Shown here piece after piece: positions 35,472 to 45,242 of a DNA stretch of 64,000 nucleotides. The first letter of the stretch is position 1, and each line of letters opens with the position of its first letter. The position numbers were made by a program, and so were the translations under genes. The notes beneath the pieces were generated by a model. The model had not been told where the DNA came from. It did no database searches and worked only from the letters and a program-made list of their open reading frames with translations. Origin of the DNA: Actibacterium pelagium (GTDB taxonomy: Bacteria > Pseudomonadota > Alphaproteobacteria > Rhodobacterales > Rhodobacteraceae); contig NZ_NSBU01000006.1 in assembly GCF_002285415.1 (NCBI RefSeq), positions 310,001 through 374,000 on the forward strand, given 5' to 3'.

Positions 35472-36122
35472 ATGTTCTTTGTGCCGCGTAAAAAGCTTGA
35501 AATGGTCACTGCCGACGATGCTTTGCCTGGGCGGGAACATGCGATACCCACTGCGTCACAGCACTACGTGCTCAACCGTCCGCTGAAAGGCCCCTTCCCA
35601 GAGGGAATGGAGCTTGCCACCTTTGGGATGGGCTGTTTCTGGGGCGTTGAACGCAAATTCTGGACCATTGATGGAGTTTGGGTGACGGCAGTTGGATACG
35701 GTGCCGGGTACACTCCGAACCCGACTTATGAAGAGGTCTGCACGGGTCAGACTGGCCACAATGAAATCGTTCAGGTGGTCTATGACCCGAAGCTGGTGTC
35801 CTATGAAAGCCTGTTGCAGGCGTTCTGGGAAGGGCATGACCCGACGCAGGGGATGCGGCAGGGTAATGATCGTGGGACCCAGTACAGATCCGGTATCTAC
35901 ACCCATTCAGAGGCGCAGACACAGGCGGCTGAGGCCAGCAAGGCCCTTTTCCAGCACAGGCTTCGCCGCAAGGGCTATGGCATTATCACGACCGAGATCC
36001 TGCCCGCCGGACCCTTCTATTACGCCGAGGATTACCATCAGCAATACCTTGCTAAAAATCCCGGCGGTTACTGTGGTATCGGCGGAACGGGCGTGACCTG
36101 CCCGATCGGCACCGACGCTTGA
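35472..36122 (+). CDS. msrA: Peptide methionine sulfoxide reductase MsrA
   Basis: A 216-residue reductase of S-methionine sulfoxide in proteins. The catalytic motif [11 protein letters not shown] lies near residues 51-61, with the usual [47 protein letters not shown] and [20 protein letters not shown] with the resolving Cys near the C-terminus. The protein has about 45 residues before the core, as in many alphaproteobacterial MsrA. An AAAGGGAGAG site precedes ATG 35472. Cytoplasmic: no signal peptide. Confidence 0.96.
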   Translation: MFFVPRKKLEMVTADDALPGREHAIPTASQHYVLNRPLKGPFPEGMELATFGMGCFWGVERKFWTIDGVWVTAVGYGAGYTPNPTYEEVCTGQTGHNEIVQVVYDPKLVSYESLLQAFWEGHDPTQGMRQGNDRGTQYRSGIYTHSEAQTQAAEASKALFQHRLRRKGYGIITTEILPAGPFYYAEDYHQQYLAKNPGGYCGIGGTGVTCPIGTDA

Positions 36123-36177
36123 CGCCACGGCCCCTTCGGACTAGGCGCGTCAGGAAACCCTAGCCCCGAGAGAGCCG

Positions 36178-37044
36178 ATGCCTACATTCACCGCCCTGAC
36201 CACCCTGACTGGCAAAGATCCTGCAGAGGCCCTGGGCCTTGCGATGGAAAACTTGGTTCCCGAACCCACAGGCGTTGGCGTGTTCGAGGTCGAAGATGGC
36301 TCTGGCATCTGGGAAGTGGGCGGCTATTTCACCGAAGAGCCCGATCTGGCGGGGTTGGCACTGCTGGCCGCGCTGCATGGCGCCAAGGACTTCGTCGTCT
36401 CTGAGCTGCCAGAGGTGGACTGGGTCGCCAAGGTCAAGCGAGAGCTTGCACCGGTCGAGGCAGGGCGCTTCTTTGTCTATGGCAGTCACGATGCAGACAA
36501 GCTGCCCGAAGGCTCAATCGGGCTTCTGATCGAGGCCGCTATGGCATTTGGTACCGGCCACCACGGCACGACACTGGGTTGCCTGAAAGCCTTGGACCTG
36601 CTGATCTCGGAAGGGTTTGAGGCGCAGAAAGTGGCCGACATCGGTTGTGGGACGGCCGTGTTGGCCATGGCCGCGGCCAAGGTCTGGCCAGAGCCGGTCT
36701 GGGCCAGTGATATCGACGAAGTAGCGGTCGATGTAGCTCTGGCGAATGCAAGGTCCAATGGGCTTGAGGGAAAGGTTAACTGTATCGAGGCAACCGGCTT
36801 TGATCACGCTGAACTTGCTACGGCAGCTCCGTTTGATCTGGTATTTGCCAACATCCTCAAGGGGCCGTTGATTGGCCTGTCGCCTGATATGGCGACCCAT
36901 ATTCGCCCGGGCGGATATGCAATTTTGTCCGGCATCCTCAACCATCAGGCGGATGACGTGGTGACTGTTTATGAAGCGAACGGTTTCACTGTGCATAACC
37001 GTGCCGAAATAGGGGAATGGACAACTCTCTGTTTGCAAAGGTAG
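36178..37044 (+). CDS. prmA: Ribosomal protein L11 methyltransferase PrmA
   Basis: A 288-residue SAM-dependent methyltransferase that trimethylates ribosomal protein L11. It has MAFGTGHHGTTLGCLKAL (about residues 121-138), motif I VADIGCGTAVLAMAAA, DIDEVAVDVALANARSNGL and the catalytic-site FANILKGPL. GAGAGCCG precedes ATG 36178. It stands 55 bases after msrA. Confidence 0.94.
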   Translation: MPTFTALTTLTGKDPAEALGLAMENLVPEPTGVGVFEVEDGSGIWEVGGYFTEEPDLAGLALLAALHGAKDFVVSELPEVDWVAKVKRELAPVEAGRFFVYGSHDADKLPEGSIGLLIEAAMAFGTGHHGTTLGCLKALDLLISEGFEAQKVADIGCGTAVLAMAAAKVWPEPVWASDIDEVAVDVALANARSNGLEGKVNCIEATGFDHAELATAAPFDLVFANILKGPLIGLSPDMATHIRPGGYAILSGILNHQADDVVTVYEANGFTVHNRAEIGEWTTLCLQR

Positions 37045-37115
37045 GTCTAAAGTGGCAAAATTGCGGCAGTATTAAGACATATATTTGATTCTGCCCAATT
37101 TACTGGAGTCCGCTG

Positions 37116-37472
37116 ATGAACGATCCTCAGCACGATATATTTGTGAAACGCCTAAAGCGTGTGGAGCGCCTGAACCGTCGCGGTGCTGGCTTTGAGGCGG
37201 CCGGGACTTTAGGTCGCTCTTACTATAGCAAACGTGCTCGCAAACGGTCCCTTTGGGGGCCAGTTATAGTTGCTGCAGTTGCGTTCGTGGTCCTGAAAGC
37301 GATCATGGTTCAGCAGATGGGTGCCTTCGACTATCAAGCCCGTATCGAGAGCCTGCGTACTGGTTCAACGGTCGAGCAGGTCGGGGCCTTTGTCCTGCAG
37401 GCCGATCCCGCAACGCTTTGGTTGTCTGAGCAAATCAACAATCTCGCCCTCGCCTCTGTCGCTGACGAATAG
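37116..37472 (+). CDS. Small hypothetical protein with one membrane helix
   Basis: A 118-residue protein, not recognised. The N-terminal 45 residues are strongly basic (VKRLKRVERLNRRG, SKRARKRS), followed by one hydrophobic helix (about 48-64) and a soluble tail, so it is probably anchored with the basic part in the cytoplasm. It has its own terminator directly downstream. Similar small proteins occur near prmA/ruvC in this group as far as I recall, but function is unknown. Confidence 0.72.
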   Translation: MNDPQHDIFVKRLKRVERLNRRGAGFEAAGTLGRSYYSKRARKRSLWGPVIVAAVAFVVLKAIMVQQMGAFDYQARIESLRTGSTVEQVGAFVLQADPATLWLSEQINNLALASVADE

Positions 37473-37493
37473 AGGCGTCGTCGTAAGTTTTTG

Positions 37494-37536
37494 AAACACC
37501 CGCGTTCCTACGGGATCGCGGGTGTTTGCGTTTTTT
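37494..37536 (+). terminator. Rho-independent terminator upstream of ruvC
   Basis: AAACACCCGCG and CGCGGGTGTTT form a perfect 11-bp stem with a 12-base loop, followed by GCGTTTTTT. It ends transcription of the 118-residue gene 21 bases after its stop. Confidence 0.92.
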
Positions 37537-37582
37537 GACCTCCGTAGTGCAAAACCTTTGATGCCCCAGGGCGGTTTGGTGC

Positions 37583-37612
37583 TTGGCGAATGTTCTCTTT
37601 TTGTGCTAGTTC
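37583..37612 (+). promoter_or_regulatory. Probable LexA (SOS) box in the ruvC promoter
   Basis: GTTC-TCTTTTT-GTGC at 37592-37606 differs from the alphaproteobacterial LexA box GTTC-N7-GTTC at one base. It lies between a -35-like TTGGCG (37583-37588) and a -10-like TAGTTC (37607-37612), the expected place for repression. ruvCAB is often SOS-controlled. Confidence 0.6.
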
Positions 37613-37643
37613 TGGAAAAGAGCAAAAAAGACAGGGGCAGGCA

Positions 37644-38150
37644 ATGCGCGTTCTGGGAATTGATCCGGGGCTGCGGAATATGGGCTGGGGCGTCATCGAT
37701 GTCCGAGACAGCAAGATTTCGCATGTGGCCAATGGTGTATGTCAAACCGGAACCGGGCCTTTGGCTGAACGCCTTCTTAGCCTGCATAAACAATTGACCA
37801 ATGTTCTGGCCGAATGGGCACCGACGACGGCAGCAGTTGAACAAACTTTCGTGAACAAGGATGGCGTAGGCACCCTGAAACTGGGGCAGGCGCGGGCAAT
37901 CGCTTTGCTGGTTCCGGCGCAAGCCGGGCTGGAGGTGGGCGAATATGCGCCCAATGCCGTGAAGAAAACGGTTGTTGGGGTCGGCCATGCCGAGAAACAG
38001 CAGGTCGATCACATGGTGCGGCTGCAACTGCCCGGCGTGAAGATCGCAAATGCTGACGCGGCGGATGCTCTGGCCATTGCGCTGTGTCACGCGCATCACG
38101 CCAGGTCTTCCGGTCGGTTGGCGGCTGCGTTGCAGAGGGCCGCGTCATGA
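37644..38150 (+). CDS. ruvC: Holliday junction endonuclease RuvC
   Basis: A 168-residue resolvase that cuts Holliday junctions. Catalytic acidic residues are visible in [10 protein letters not shown] (Asp7), AVEQTFVN (Glu near 67) and the C-terminal [18 protein letters not shown] 37644 gives the family start; an upstream in-frame start at 37590 would lie in the promoter. It overlaps ruvA by 4 bases. Confidence 0.96.
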   Translation: MRVLGIDPGLRNMGWGVIDVRDSKISHVANGVCQTGTGPLAERLLSLHKQLTNVLAEWAPTTAAVEQTFVNKDGVGTLKLGQARAIALLVPAQAGLEVGEYAPNAVKKTVVGVGHAEKQQVDHMVRLQLPGVKIANADAADALAIALCHAHHARSSGRLAAALQRAAS

Positions 38151-38809
38151 TCGGTAAGTTGTCAGGTCGCCTAAGCTATAAGGGTCTGGATCACGTGATG
38201 CTGGATGTTGGCGGCGTAGGCTATGTCGTCTATGTCTCTGAAAGAACGCTGGCCTCTTTACCGCCTGTCGGAGAGGCCGCGTCCCTGTTCACCGAACTTC
38301 TGGTGCGTGAAGACCTGCTTCAGCTTTTCGGTTTCCCAACGATGCTGGAGAAGGAATGGCACCGGTTGCTGACCTCTGTTCAAGGGATCGGGGCGAAGGC
38401 GTCGATGTCCATTCTGGGAACATTGGGTGCCGAAGGCGTCGGCCGTGCGATTGCTTTGGGTGATGCCGCTGCGGTGAAGGCCGCGCCGGGTGTCGGGCCA
38501 AAGATCGCGCAGCGCGTTGTGAATGAATTGAAGGACAAGGCGCCCGCCGTCATGGCATTGGGGGCGGCATCGGAGGATGCGACACCAGTGGTTGAACCCG
38601 TGACTTCGGCTCCGACTGCCGCTGAAAAGCCCGTTGTGAAAGCTCCGTCAGCCTCGGCTCAGGCAGAGGCGCTGTCAGCCTTGTCAAACCTTGGCTATGG
38701 CCCGTCCGAGGCCGCAAGCGCCGTAGCGCAGGCGGCAGGCGAAACACCCGAAGCCGACACAGCCGGGCTGATCCGTGCGGCCCTTAAACTGCTTGCGCCG
38801 AAAGGGTAA
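38147..38809 (+). CDS. ruvA: Holliday junction branch migration subunit RuvA
   Basis: A 220-residue protein that binds four-way junctions and recruits RuvB. It begins [35 protein letters not shown] (family domain I), has helix-hairpin-helix segments [15 protein letters not shown] and [17 protein letters not shown], a flexible Ala/Pro/Val linker (about 140-170) and the C-terminal RuvB-binding domain [16 protein letters not shown]. The start overlaps the ruvC stop; ruvB follows after 3 bases. Confidence 0.96.
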   Translation: MIGKLSGRLSYKGLDHVMLDVGGVGYVVYVSERTLASLPPVGEAASLFTELLVREDLLQLFGFPTMLEKEWHRLLTSVQGIGAKASMSILGTLGAEGVGRAIALGDAAAVKAAPGVGPKIAQRVVNELKDKAPAVMALGAASEDATPVVEPVTSAPTAAEKPVVKAPSASAQAEALSALSNLGYGPSEAASAVAQAAGETPEADTAGLIRAALKLLAPKG

Positions 38810-38812
38810 AAG

Positions 38813-39841
38813 ATGTCCGAACCCGACCCGACATTACGCCCAGACCGCCAGCCCGAAGACACTGACCGCGCCCTGCGCCCGCAGGGGCTGGACGAGTTCA
38901 TTGGTCAGGCGGATGCGCGCGCGAACCTGCGTGTCTTCATTGAAAGCGCAAAGCAACGCGGCGAAGCGATGGATCACGCCTTGTTCCACGGGCCTCCGGG
39001 CCTTGGGAAAACGACCTTGGCGCAAATCATGGCGCGCGAACTTGGGGTGAACTTCCGGATGACCTCTGGCCCGGTGTTGGCCAAGGCCGGGGATCTGGCG
39101 GCGATCCTGACAAATCTTGAGGCACGGGATGTCCTGTTCATCGACGAAATTCACCGGCTCAACCCCGTGGTCGAGGAGGTACTTTACCCCGCGATGGAGG
39201 ATTTCGAGCTTGATCTTGTGATCGGCGAAGGCCCCGCGGCAAGGACGGTTCGGATTGAGCTACAGCCCTTTACGCTGGTCGGTGCCACGACGCGGCTTGG
39301 GTTGTTGACGACACCGTTGCGCGATCGTTTCGGTATTCCGACGCGGTTGCAGTTTTACACGGTCGACGAGTTGCACCACATCGTCAGCCGGGGCGCGCGC
39401 TTGATGGGGATCCCAGCAGACGATGAAGGCGCGCGCGAGATTGCAAAACGGGCGCGGGGAACGCCCCGGATTGCCGGGCGCCTTTTGCGCCGCGTGGTGG
39501 ATTTTGCCGTGGTCGAGGGCGACGGCCGGATCACGCAAGCAATCGCTGATAACGCCCTGACGCGACTTGGGGTGGATCACCTTGGGCTAGATGGCGCAGA
39601 CCGGCGGTACCTTATGATGATCGCCGAGAACTATGCGGGTGGCCCCGTGGGGATCGAAACCATGGCGGCGGCTCTTTCGGAAAGCAGGGATGCTTTGGAA
39701 GAGGTGATCGAGCCATACCTGCTGCAACAAGGCCTGATCCAACGGACACCGCGCGGCCGAATGCTGGCGCAGAGGGCCTGGGATCATCTGGGGCTGTCGG
39801 CGCCCAAAGCCCCGGGGCAGACTGACCTGTTTGGAAAATAG
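38813..39841 (+). CDS. ruvB: Holliday junction branch migration ATPase RuvB
   Basis: A 342-residue AAA+ motor that drives branch migration with RuvA. It has [12 protein letters not shown], Walker [17 protein letters not shown] near residues 59-74, Walker [11 protein letters not shown], sensor [19 protein letters not shown] with the arginine finger, and the C-terminal winged helix [18 protein letters not shown]. Length is normal. Third gene of the ruvCAB operon. Confidence 0.98.
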   Translation: MSEPDPTLRPDRQPEDTDRALRPQGLDEFIGQADARANLRVFIESAKQRGEAMDHALFHGPPGLGKTTLAQIMARELGVNFRMTSGPVLAKAGDLAAILTNLEARDVLFIDEIHRLNPVVEEVLYPAMEDFELDLVIGEGPAARTVRIELQPFTLVGATTRLGLLTTPLRDRFGIPTRLQFYTVDELHHIVSRGARLMGIPADDEGAREIAKRARGTPRIAGRLLRRVVDFAVVEGDGRITQAIADNALTRLGVDHLGLDGADRRYLMMIAENYAGGPVGIETMAAALSESRDALEEVIEPYLLQQGLIQRTPRGRMLAQRAWDHLGLSAPKAPGQTDLFGK

Positions 39842-39911
39842 GTCGATCCTTGGGGCTGGACCTTCTGGCTGAGTTTCGACAAGAACAGGCGCAACAAAGT
39901 GGAGCCTGACA

Positions 39912-40538
39912 ATGACGCCCAAAGAGGTTGAAGCCCTGTTTACCCGTAGCGACGGGACCTACCTGTTTTCTCGGTGGGGGCGACCGATTGCACCCGTCGT
40001 ATTCGGGGTGGAAGACGCCACCTTGCAGGTGGTCAAGGGCGCCTGCGAGGCCGTTGTGGCGCTGGCCGGGCACAAGATGGCGGAAACCGACCCCGAACTG
40101 GGGTCCAATCTGATGGTCTTCTTCCTGCGCGACTGGCAAGAGCTTCTGGACACGCCGAACATGGACCAACTGGTGCCTGAGCTGGGTCCGCTGGTTGGGC
40201 GGCTTAAGGACAGTGGTGCAAACCAGTATCGCTTCTTTCGCTTCGACGAGGATGGGGCAATCAAGGCGGCCTTTGTGTTTATCCGCATGGATGCGCAGCT
40301 GGCCCAAATGGCCGCTGAAGATCTGGCTCTTGGGCAGATGGTGCAAACCATTCTTCTATGGTCGGACGTGGCCTTTGATGCTCAAAGCCCCTTGGCCAAG
40401 ACGCCTGCAGGGCCACTGGTACTGCGCCCAGAGATCGCCGCGGTGATCCGGGCTGGCTATGACCCTGTGATGCCCGCCGTGGCGCAAGACACCAGCCACG
40501 CGCTACGCCTGTTTGCGCGACTGGGGGATTTGGCATGA
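39912..40538 (+). CDS. Conserved hypothetical protein between ruvB and ybgC
   Basis: A 208-residue soluble protein that I do not recognise. It reads as a mixed alpha/beta fold, e.g. GTYLFSRWGRPIAPVVFGVE near residue 15, SNLMVFFLRDWQELLDTPNMD, NQYRFFRFDEDGAIKAAFVFIRMD and a helical C-terminus. There are no cysteines beyond one and no membrane segment. GGAG precedes ATG 39912, and the stop overlaps the ybgC start (ATGA), so it is translated with the Tol-Pal genes. A link to envelope maintenance is suggested only by position. Confidence 0.78.
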   Translation: MTPKEVEALFTRSDGTYLFSRWGRPIAPVVFGVEDATLQVVKGACEAVVALAGHKMAETDPELGSNLMVFFLRDWQELLDTPNMDQLVPELGPLVGRLKDSGANQYRFFRFDEDGAIKAAFVFIRMDAQLAQMAAEDLALGQMVQTILLWSDVAFDAQSPLAKTPAGPLVLRPEIAAVIRAGYDPVMPAVAQDTSHALRLFARLGDLA

Positions 40539-40930
40539 CACATCAGTTTCCTGTTCGCGTTTACTATGAAGACACCGATCTGGCGGGGATCGTTTATTAC
40601 GCCAATTACCTGAAGTTCATTGAACGCGGGCGCAGCGAATGGGTTCGGTCGATCGGCATCAATCAGGATCGGATGAAGCAAGATGAGGGTCTGATCTTCG
40701 TCGTCCGCCGGGTCGAGGCGGACTATTTGATCCCTGCGCGCTATGACGACGAACTGATCGTCGAGACCGAGGTGATCCAGCTTGGCAGCACATTTGTAGA
40801 GCTGAACCAGAAGGTTCTTCGTGGATCTGACACTTGTTTTACCGCTGTTGTGAAGATCGTTCTTATCAATAATTCTGGCCGTCCGGCGCGTATTCCGGCG
40901 GAACTTCGCCCAAAATTATCTGCCGGTTAG
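40535..40930 (+). CDS. ybgC: Tol-Pal-associated acyl-CoA thioesterase YbgC
   Basis: A 131-residue hotdog-fold thioesterase. The active-site segment YYEDTDLAGIVYYANYLKFIERGRSEW (residues about 8-34) has the catalytic Asp of the 4-hydroxybenzoyl-CoA thioesterase type, and ADYLIPARYDDELIVET is family-typical. Substrates are acyl-CoAs or acyl-ACP linked to phospholipid metabolism. It is the first canonical gene of the tol-pal cluster and lies 103 bases before tolQ; the gap probably holds a promoter. Confidence 0.94.
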   Translation: MTHQFPVRVYYEDTDLAGIVYYANYLKFIERGRSEWVRSIGINQDRMKQDEGLIFVVRRVEADYLIPARYDDELIVETEVIQLGSTFVELNQKVLRGSDTCFTAVVKIVLINNSGRPARIPAELRPKLSAG

Positions 40931-41033
40931 GCATATTTGCCTTCACGTTCGGTTGTATTGGCAATTGAACTTAAAACCCGATACTCTGCGTCGTAATTAA
41001 GGCCGTAACAAGCGGCGCAGAAACGAGCAGATT

Positions 41034-41729
41034 ATGGAAACGGAAACCCTTGCGATGGCGCAGGAGATTGATTTCTCCATGCTGGCGCTATTCATGCGTG
41101 CCACCCTGACGGTGAAGATCGTGATGCTGATGTTGATCGCGGCATCCTTCTGGAGTTGGGCAATCATCATTCAAAAACACAAAACCTATCGCCGGGCGCG
41201 GCGCGAGGCGGATGTGTTTGATCATGCCTTCTGGTCGGGGGAACCGCTGGACGAGTTGTTCGATAAGATCGGGCCAGAACCCAAGGGCGCTTCGCAGCGG
41301 ATCTTCGCGGCAGGAATGATCGAATGGAAGCGTAGCCATCGACAGGATGGCGGTATGATTGCCGGGGCCGCGACGCGGATCGACAGGAACATGGATGTCG
41401 CCATTTCGAAAGAAGGAGAGGCTTTGACCAGCGGTCTGCCGTTCCTTGCGACGGTTGGGTCTACGGCCCCGTTTGTCGGGCTTTTCGGCACGGTCTGGGG
41501 CATCATGAATGCCTTCATCGAAATTGCTCAACAACAAAGCACCAATCTGGCCGTTGTAGCGCCCGGGATTGCCGAGGCGCTGTTTGCGACCGCGCTTGGG
41601 CTTCTCGCGGCAATTCCGGCCGTTGTTGCCTATAACAAGCTGTCTTCCGACAGTGACCGCATCATCGGCGGCTACGAAGCTTTTGCCGACGAGTTTTCGA
41701 CCATCATCTCGCGCCAGTTGGACGCCTGA
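41034..41729 (+). CDS. tolQ: Tol-Pal inner-membrane protein TolQ
   Basis: A 231-residue ExbB/TolQ-type proton channel subunit with three membrane helices (about 18-40, 135-160, 170-195). Recognisable: SFWSWAIIIQKHKTYRRARREAD, GLPFLATVGSTAPFVGLFGTVWGIMNAF and APGIAEALFATALGLLAAIPAVVAYN. With TolR it energises TolA for outer-membrane constriction during division. ATG 41034 has no strong ribosome-binding site; a second in-frame ATG (41055) is possible. Confidence 0.96.
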   Translation: METETLAMAQEIDFSMLALFMRATLTVKIVMLMLIAASFWSWAIIIQKHKTYRRARREADVFDHAFWSGEPLDELFDKIGPEPKGASQRIFAAGMIEWKRSHRQDGGMIAGAATRIDRNMDVAISKEGEALTSGLPFLATVGSTAPFVGLFGTVWGIMNAFIEIAQQQSTNLAVVAPGIAEALFATALGLLAAIPAVVAYNKLSSDSDRIIGGYEAFADEFSTIISRQLDA

Positions 41730-41732
41730 GCG

Positions 41733-42200
41733 ATGGGTGCGGGTGTCATCAAGGGCAAGCAGGGCGGGCGCAGGCGTCGCGGACGGCATCAGACGCAGGC
41801 CATGTCCGAGATCAACGTCACTCCTTTTGTCGATGTGATGCTGGTCCTGCTGATCATTTTCATGGTCGCGGCACCGCTGTCTGTGGTGGGTATCCCCATT
41901 GAATCGCCTGAAACCGCGGCCACTGCTTTGCCAAGCGAAGAGGAAGAGCCGCTGACGATTACGGTGACCGAAACCGGCGAAGTGGCGATCCAGACCACGC
42001 CGACCCCGCTTGATGAACTGATCCCGCGCCTGCAGGCCGTGGCGTCGGAACGATCCAGCCGCAAGGTTTTCCTGCGTGCAGATGGTCGTGTTCCTTACTC
42101 GCAAGTAGCCCAGATCATGGGCGCGCTGAACGCAGCAGGCTTCCGCGATATCGGGTTGGTGACCGAAAGCGGGGGTCCGACGCTGGACGGGGCCAACTAG
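41733..42200 (+). CDS. tolR: Tol-Pal inner-membrane protein TolR
   Basis: A 155-residue ExbD/TolR protein: a basic N-terminus with RRRRGRHQTQAMSEINVTPFVDVMLVLLIIFMVAAP, where the Asp in PFVDVMLVL is the proton-pathway residue of the single membrane helix, and a periplasmic domain with VFLRADGRVPYSQVAQIMGALNAAG. It starts 3 bases after tolQ and ends 9 bases before tolA. Confidence 0.95.
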   Translation: MGAGVIKGKQGGRRRRGRHQTQAMSEINVTPFVDVMLVLLIIFMVAAPLSVVGIPIESPETAATALPSEEEEPLTITVTETGEVAIQTTPTPLDELIPRLQAVASERSSRKVFLRADGRVPYSQVAQIMGALNAAGFRDIGLVTESGGPTLDGAN

Positions 42201-42209
42201 GGGGCGCGC

Positions 42210-43325
42210 GTGAACACGGGCGTGATCATTTCAGGTCTGGGTCACGGATTGCTGATCCTGTGGCTGCTTTTCGGCGGGTGGTTCTCTCGGCCGGAAGAGG
42301 CTGAATTTACGACGACGGAGGTTTCTATCCTGTCCGAGACAGAGTTTCTGGCCCTGACCGCACCTGCGCGCGCACCGTCGATCGTGAACGAGGCGCCGGA
42401 CGTGCCTGCACCCAACACGGAACTGGCGGCTTTGCCACCGGTCCCGTCCGATGCGCGACCAACGCCAGCGCCGCAACCGGATCAACCGACGCCTCCGAAC
42501 CCGGAGGACGAGCCGGATGTCTCTCGGTTAACGCCAGCGCCCCCGAAAGAGGTCGCGGATGATCTGCCAGACCTGCCGATCCCGCCCGCGCCCGAAGAAA
42601 GCGCGAACCTGATCCCTGATATCGGTGCCCCGCGCCCGGTTGCCCGTGTCGCGCCAACCCCGTCTCCGGCGCCGACACCAGAGCTTGACCGTGCGCCCGA
42701 GGTCTCGAAAGCGCCGAAACCGTCAGAAGACGCAGCAGAACAGTTGCCGGAAGACAAAGATGCTGCCCCGGAAGAAGCCGCGCCCGAGATCGTGACCGAG
42801 GCCGAGGTGACCCAAAAGCAAGGCACGGCCCCGGCCAGTTCGATCCGGCCGACCGCGCGGCCCGCCCGAGTAGCAGCGCGACCCGAACCAAAACCCGAGC
42901 AAAAGCCTGCTCCGGCACCAGAACCCGTATCTCCGCCGCGCGACGCGCTGGCTGATGCATTGGCAGAGGCTCTGTCTGGCAGCGGCGATGCGCCCACCGG
43001 CCCACCTTTGACCTTTGGCGAACGGGATGCGTTGCGGGTCGCGGTCAGTCGTTGCTGGAACGTCGGCAGTGCTTCGACCGAGGCGTTGCAGACAACGGTG
43101 GTTGTGGGGGTCGAGATGACACCGGACGGCAAGCCTGTGCAGGGGTCGCTGCGGTTGATCTCGCACAGTGGTGGCAGCGAAGCTTCTGCTCGCCAAATGT
43201 TCGAATTTGCCCGCCGCGCGATCCTGCGTTGTGGGGCTTCTGGCTTTGATTTGCCGAAAGAGAAATATGGTCGCTGGCGCGACATCGAAATGACATTTAA
43301 CCCGGAGAAAATGAGGATCAGATGA
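42210..43325 (+). CDS. tolA: TolA-like periplasm-spanning protein
   Basis: A 371-residue protein with an N-terminal membrane helix (about 5-25), a long proline-, alanine- and glutamate-rich middle (about 55-255) that would span the periplasm, and a C-terminal domain (about 270-371) with [30 protein letters not shown] and a RRAILRCG segment typical of TolA domain III. It links TolQR to TolB and Pal. Start is GTG 42210. It overlaps tolB by 4 bases. The proline-rich middle differs from the Lys/Ala helix of enterobacteria but is usual in this class. Confidence 0.92.
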   Translation: MNTGVIISGLGHGLLILWLLFGGWFSRPEEAEFTTTEVSILSETEFLALTAPARAPSIVNEAPDVPAPNTELAALPPVPSDARPTPAPQPDQPTPPNPEDEPDVSRLTPAPPKEVADDLPDLPIPPAPEESANLIPDIGAPRPVARVAPTPSPAPTPELDRAPEVSKAPKPSEDAAEQLPEDKDAAPEEAAPEIVTEAEVTQKQGTAPASSIRPTARPARVAARPEPKPEQKPAPAPEPVSPPRDALADALAEALSGSGDAPTGPPLTFGERDALRVAVSRCWNVGSASTEALQTTVVVGVEMTPDGKPVQGSLRLISHSGGSEASARQMFEFARRAILRCGASGFDLPKEKYGRWRDIEMTFNPEKMRIR

Positions 43326-44647
43326 TGCTACGGACAGTTCTCCTTGCACTGGCGCTGGCCAGTCCGTTCACCGTCCCGACTGCGTTTGCGCAGGATGGCC
43401 CACTGCGGATCGAAATCGACGAGGGTGTGATCGAACCGCTGCCCTTCGCAGCCCCGACCTTCATCGCGGAAACGCCGCGCGCGGCGGCTTTGGCGGAAGA
43501 GATCACGCGGATCGTGGCCGCAGACCTGGCTGGAACAGGTCTGTTCCGCGAAATCCCAATGGCGGCACATATCGGGCGGATCACCAGTTTTGACAGCCCG
43601 GTTCAATATGCCGACTGGCGCGCGATCAACGCACAGGCGCTTGTGACGGGTGCGGTGAACACTGATGGCACCAATATCACCGTCAAATTCCGCCTGTTCG
43701 ATGTGTTTTCCAATGCGCCCTTGGGCGATGGCCTACAGTTTGGCGGCACCACTGCCAGCCTCCGCCGCGTGGCCCATAAGGTGGCAGATCAGGTCTACAG
43801 CCGGATCACGGGCGAGGGCGGTTATTTCGACAGCCGCGTGGTCTATGTTGCGGAAAGCGGGCCGAAGAATGCGCGGCAGAAACGCCTTGCGGTCATGGAT
43901 TACGATGGGGCGAACACCAGCTATCTGACGGATGCAGCCAGCATCGTGTTGGCGCCGCGGTTCTCTCCGGCAGGGGACCGGGTGCTTTATACCAGCTATG
44001 AAACCGGCTTCCCCCGAATCTATGCACTGAACCTTAACCAGATGACCCGTCGCGCGTTGGATGACCAGCCCGGCACCATGACCTTTGCACCGCGCTTCGC
44101 GCCAGATGGGAACACGGTTGTCTTCTCGCTGTCCCAAGGTGGCAACACTGATATCTATTCGCTGAACCTTGCAAATGGATCGCGTCAGCGCCTGACTTCT
44201 GGTGCGTCGATTGATACCGCGCCCAGCTTTTCACCTGACGGTCGGTTTATCGTCTACGAAAGCGACCAATCGGGTAGCCAGCAGCTGTACATCATGCCAG
44301 CGGGTGGCGGCGAAGGTCGCCGGATCAGCTTTGGCAAGGGCCGCTATGGCACCCCGGTCTGGTCGCCGCGTGGGGATCAGATCGCATTTACCAAACAGTA
44401 TCAGGGCCGCTTCCATATTGGCGTGATGCGCACGGATGGATCGGAAGAACGCCTGCTGACGGCCTCGTTCCTGGATGAGGGGCCGACGTGGTCTCCTAAC
44501 GGACGTGTGATCATGTTCACCCGGGAAACCGCTGGTGCGGGCGGGGCGCCTGCGCTCTACTCTGTCGATATTACCGGGCGCAACCTGCGTCGGGTGTCTA
44601 CTGTTGGGGCTGGGTCCGATCCCGCCTGGTCGCCGCTATTGCCGTAG
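43322..44647 (+). CDS. tolB: Periplasmic protein TolB
   Basis: A 441-residue periplasmic protein with a Sec signal peptide (cleavage near FA|Q, residue 23), an N-terminal TolB domain (about 25-165) and a six-bladed beta-propeller with repeats such as [52 protein letters not shown] and [15 protein letters not shown]. It interacts with Pal and TolA. The start overlaps the tolA stop. Length is normal. Confidence 0.97.
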   Translation: MMLRTVLLALALASPFTVPTAFAQDGPLRIEIDEGVIEPLPFAAPTFIAETPRAAALAEEITRIVAADLAGTGLFREIPMAAHIGRITSFDSPVQYADWRAINAQALVTGAVNTDGTNITVKFRLFDVFSNAPLGDGLQFGGTTASLRRVAHKVADQVYSRITGEGGYFDSRVVYVAESGPKNARQKRLAVMDYDGANTSYLTDAASIVLAPRFSPAGDRVLYTSYETGFPRIYALNLNQMTRRALDDQPGTMTFAPRFAPDGNTVVFSLSQGGNTDIYSLNLANGSRQRLTSGASIDTAPSFSPDGRFIVYESDQSGSQQLYIMPAGGGEGRRISFGKGRYGTPVWSPRGDQIAFTKQYQGRFHIGVMRTDGSEERLLTASFLDEGPTWSPNGRVIMFTRETAGAGGAPALYSVDITGRNLRRVSTVGAGSDPAWSPLLP

Positions 44648-44723
44648 GGGCAGAATTTCACAATCGGCGCGGCAATGCTATGATCGCGCCATCGAGCCAA
44701 GAATGAGAACAAGGATGTTCCAA

Positions 44724-45230
44724 ATGAAACTTTTCACAAAAAGCCTTTTGCTGGTTGGCGCGCTTGCCGTGTCTGCCTGTACCGACCCGGGCCGCTTTGG
44801 CGGTGGTGCCGGTGGTTTTGGCGACGGGGCAGGCGGGCTGAACGGCTCTGTCAACGACCCGCGCTCGCCTGCGTATTTCCAACAGACGGTTGGGGACCGG
44901 GTGCTGTTTGCCGTGGACCAACATGCGCTTTCGCCCGAGGCGATGGCCGTTCTGGATGGGCAGGCGCAATGGCTTATGTCCAACCCTGAATACACCGCAA
45001 TCATCGAAGGTCACGCAGACGAACAAGGCACCCGCGAATACAACGTGGCCCTTGGCGCGCGTCGTGCGAACTCTGTCTTCGAATACCTCGAGTCGCGTGG
45101 GGTGGCCTCGAACCGCCTGCGCACCGTTAGCTATGGTAAAGAGCGCCCGATCGAGATCTGCTCGACCGAGGTTTGCTATGCCAAGAACCGCCGTTCGGTC
45201 ACCGTCGTGACTGCCGGTCTGTCCAGCTAA
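44724..45230 (+). CDS. pal: Peptidoglycan-associated lipoprotein Pal
   Basis: A 168-residue outer-membrane lipoprotein: signal peptide with lipobox ALAVSAC (Cys about residue 19), a glycine-rich linker (FGGGAGGFGDGAGG), and an OmpA-like peptidoglycan-binding domain with GHADEQGTREYNVALGARRANSV (about 95-117) carrying the diaminopimelate-binding Asp/Arg residues. ATG 44724 has AAGGA 8 bases upstream and gives a normal signal peptide; upstream in-frame ATGs would lengthen it beyond need. Confidence 0.95.
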   Translation: MKLFTKSLLLVGALAVSACTDPGRFGGGAGGFGDGAGGLNGSVNDPRSPAYFQQTVGDRVLFAVDQHALSPEAMAVLDGQAQWLMSNPEYTAIIEGHADEQGTREYNVALGARRANSVFEYLESRGVASNRLRTVSYGKERPIEICSTEVCYAKNRRSVTVVTAGLSS

Positions 45231-45242
45231 TAGGAGGCCGCC

